Positions 5,162 through 6,814 of a DNA stretch of 6,814 nucleotides are shown in pieces (the first letter of the stretch is position 1; the number at the start of each line of letters is the position of its first letter). The notes below the pieces were generated by a model. That model saw only the letters and a program-made list of their open reading frames with translations. It was not told the DNA's origin and did no database searches. Made by a program: the position numbers and the translations under genes. Source of the DNA: an uncultured Bacillota bacterium (GTDB taxonomy: Bacteria > Bacillota_I > Bacilli_A > Erysipelotrichales > Erysipelotrichaceae); assembly GCA_937919165.1 (NCBI GenBank), contig CALFPO010000004.1:1-6814 (forward strand). Direction: 5' to 3'.

Positions 5162-5801
5162 ATTGTTCTAGCGGTTCTGTATCTGCATCGCCCTCAGCAG
5201 GCTCTACAGCATCTCCTGCTTCTATCTCGCCTCTAAGTTCCTTGGCGATCTGCTCATTCTTGGCGCGGTACTGATTCTGGATGCTAGGGGTATCCATCTG
5301 CGAATTGAAGGTCAGGACATAGTACGAATACTTGTCATAGTCAGCCTTCTCTTGAGCTATCTGATTGTAGACGTGAATAGCCAGGTCATAGTTCTTGTAG
5401 GAATCGGTTGCCTTGAAATACTGGGCAGCCGGAAGCTTGGCGATTACCTTATTGTAGACAGAATTGCATATCTCTTGACACTGCTCATCGCTTGTCGAAT
5501 CGGCAACATCAACCATGATCTTGAGCTGACCGGTCTCAACCGAACCGATCTCAACCTTCTCTACACCACTGATTGAACTGATTTCGCTTTCCAAAGAGCT
5601 GATATCGGAATCGGTGATCTTGTTTGGAAGGTCATTGGAGAATCTCTGACCATTGATTGGCCTACCGGTCTCCAAAGCTGCCGAAAGCAGAATGCCCGCA
5701 AACACAAGGCATGGAATCAATATGATCACAAGTCCAATGATCAGCACCAGAGCCGATCTGGACAGTTTCTTCTTCTCTTTTACTTTCTTCACTTCTTTCA
5801 T
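5160..5801 (-). CDS. Single-pass membrane-anchored protein of unknown function (213 aa)
   Basis: I do not recognise this family. The N-terminus is highly basic (KEVKKVKEKKK, residues 2-12). One hydrophobic helix follows at about 17-42, so residues 43-213 are probably extracytoplasmic. That part contains a segment around SISGVEKVEIGSVETGQLKI followed by a predicted helix, which could be a small alpha/beta domain. Next comes a Tyr/Lys-rich helical stretch (YDKYSYYVLTF), then an acidic low-complexity tail ending EGDADTEPLEQ. The start is supported by GGAG five bases upstream of the ATG. In Bacillus and Staphylococcus, ligA is followed by a lipoprotein gene (yerH/camS) and an RlmCD-type gene lies a little further on, so this gene sits in the yerH/camS position. 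It has no lipobox cysteine, is shorter, and shows no similarity I can see, so I do not assign that name. Codon use and GC match ligA and rlmD. Confidence 0.85.
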   Translation of the reverse strand: MKEVKKVKEKKKLSRSALVLIIGLVIILIPCLVFAGILLSAALETGRPINGQRFSNDLPNKITDSDISSLESEISSISGVEKVEIGSVETGQLKIMVDVADSTSDEQCQEICNSVYNKVIAKLPAAQYFKATDSYKNYDLAIHVYNQIAQEKADYDKYSYYVLTFNSQMDTPSIQNQYRAKNEQIAKELRGEIEAGDAVEPAEGDADTEPLEQ

Positions 5802-5817
5802 AATATCTCCATCAAAT

Positions 5818-5845
5818 ATTCTATCATAATTGACATATTTGTCTA
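5818..5845 (-). promoter_or_regulatory. Candidate sigma-A promoter overlapping the ligA stop codon
   Basis: On the minus strand, TAGACA (5845-5840, 5/6 match to TTGACA) is followed after 16 bp by TAGAAT (5823-5818, 5/6 match to TATAAT). The -10 is preceded by TATG at 5828-5825 plus one base, which fits an extended -10 element. Transcription would begin a few bases on and leave a short leader carrying the GGAG of the 213-residue gene. The -35 element includes the ligA stop codon. It was recognised by consensus only. Confidence 0.5.
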
Positions 5846-6814
5846 TTTAAGAAGAACCATGAATTCCTCTTCACTCAGGCAGGCAACGCCCAATTCCTTG
5901 GCCTTATCGAGCTTAGAACCTGCTTCTGTACCATAGATGACATAATCGGTCTTCTTGGATACGCTGCCTGATACATGAGCACCAAGATCCTCAAGAATGG
6001 CTGTCGCCTCATTGCGTGAATAGCCGCTCAAGGTTCCGGTCAATACGACCGTCTTGCCGGTAAAGGCCGATTCATCTTGACTCTTGGTATCGATATAGTC
6101 CATATTGACGCCCAGGATCTTGAGCTGATTGACCATTTCCCTATTGGCATCCTCCGCAAAGAACTCAACGATGTATTCGGCCGTCGTTGGACCGATGTCT
6201 CTGATGGAAGACAGTTCATCAACACTTGCGTTCATCAGGCTATCCATATTTCTGAAGCGGTCAGCAAGAATCTTGCCGGCCTTTTCTCCTACCTGCCTGA
6301 TTCCAAGACCATATAGCAGTCTCTCTAAAGAATTGGCTTTGGAGTTCTCGATGGCTTCGATCAGATTGTCATATGATTTCTCGCCGAATTTCTCAAGCGA
6401 AAGGATGTCTTCCTTGCGGTTATGCAGCTTATAGATATCTTCAAAGCTGTTCAGAAGTCCTGCATTGAGGAAGGCTTCGACTCTCTTCTCACCTAGACCA
6501 TCGATATTCATGGCATTTCTTTCGGTGAAGTGGGCTATCGAATAGACGAGTCTAGCCTTGCATTCGCTGTTGATGCAGTAATGGGCTGCCTCATCCTCAT
6601 AGCGATAGAGCTTGCCCCCACATACTGGACAGATGCTTGGGAACACGAACGGAACCTGACTGCCGTCACGATTTTCCTTGATGGCTCTGACGACCTCCGG
6701 AATGATGTCGCCAGCCTTGCGGACGATGACGATATCGCCGATGCAGATATCGTTGGGCGAGAGCGCACCGGAGCCGTCGGCCTTGCCGCGGTAGTCGAGA
6801 TAGCGGCGGAGCAG
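5843..6814 (-). CDS. ligA: NAD+-dependent DNA ligase LigA, C-terminal half (cut by window edge)
   Basis: LigA seals nicks in duplex DNA, using NAD+ as adenylate donor, in replication and repair. The reading frame is open from the window edge to a TAG stop at 5843-5845, giving 323 residues of a protein usually near 670, so the adenylation domain lies outside. Seen in order (numbering from the edge): the end of the OB fold (NDICIGDIVIVRKAGDIIPEV), a tetracysteine zinc finger (C62, C65, C80, C85), helix-hairpin-helix repeats (for example NIDGLGEKR near 104-112, GLGIRQVGEKAGK, IRDIGPTTAEYI), and a complete BRCT domain at about 251-323 beginning FTGKTVVLTGTL. A GTG at 6646 could be read as a start, but the OB-fold sequence upstream of it shows it is internal. 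Odd point: the first 20 or so residues lack the family's usual ATLHN-type motif and are very GC-rich. The downstream gene starts 41 bp after the stop. Confidence 0.97.
   Translation of the reverse strand: MLRRYLDYRGKADGSGALSPNDICIGDIVIVRKAGDIIPEVVRAIKENRDGSQVPFVFPSICPVCGGKLYRYEDEAAHYCINSECKARLVYSIAHFTERNAMNIDGLGEKRVEAFLNAGLLNSFEDIYKLHNRKEDILSLEKFGEKSYDNLIEAIENSKANSLERLLYGLGIRQVGEKAGKILADRFRNMDSLMNASVDELSSIRDIGPTTAEYIVEFFAEDANREMVNQLKILGVNMDYIDTKSQDESAFTGKTVVLTGTLSGYSRNEATAILEDLGAHVSGSVSKKTDYVIYGTEAGSKLDKAKELGVACLSEEEFMVLLK

Noticed and set aside
5843..6646. ligA read as a complete 267-residue gene from a GTG start
   Set aside because: The same frame continues upstream to the window edge with OB-fold sequence, so the GTG is an internal valine codon and the gene is cut by the window.
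1..6814. CRISPR arrays, tRNA or rRNA genes, insertion sequences
   Set aside because: No spaced direct repeats, cloverleaf-like sequences, transposase motifs or terminal inverted repeats were seen on either strand.

Overview
All genes in this window read on the minus strand, so biological order runs from the right edge (6814) to the left. The sequence points to a low-GC Gram-positive bacterium (Bacillota). The evidence is an NAD+-dependent DNA ligase, Bacillota-style lipoprotein signal peptides, GGAG/AGGA ribosome binding sites, and an ECF sigma factor of the IPPHRP/ITRR type common in Bacillota. An Erysipelotrichia-like lineage is possible but cannot be settled by eye.

Right half (about 3839-6814, moderate GC, roughly 43-50% in lines counted by hand and above 60% at the extreme right edge). 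This is housekeeping sequence. It holds the C-terminal half of NAD+-dependent DNA ligase (ligA, cut by the window edge), a 213-residue single-pass membrane protein of unknown function with its own likely promoter overlapping the ligA stop, and a complete RlmD/RlmCD-type 23S rRNA uracil-C5 methyltransferase with all four iron-sulfur cysteines. A 9-bp hairpin with a GAAA loop fills the 28-bp gap between the last two genes and leaves rlmD without an obvious free Shine-Dalgarno.

Junction (3597-3838). This 242-bp AT-rich spacer has no convincing gene. It holds weak hairpins and a candidate ECF-type promoter just before the sigma factor gene.

Left half (1-3596, AT-rich, about 25-33% GC in the lines counted). 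This looks like an envelope-associated accessory module. It begins with an ECF sigma factor, coupled by an ATGA overlap to a membrane protein that joins an anti-sigma-like N-terminal segment to an extracytoplasmic DUF4349 domain. There follow a 183-residue lipoprotein, a two-TM zinc-ribbon protein, two tiny two-TM proteins that may be diverged tandem duplicates, and a second lipoprotein. Spacing is mostly 16-28 bp, with one 142-bp gap, which suggests one or two transcripts. Every product after the sigma factor is predicted to be in or on the membrane. The simplest reading is an envelope-sensing sigma/anti-sigma switch with its target genes beside it. That is inference from gene order, not shown by the sequence.
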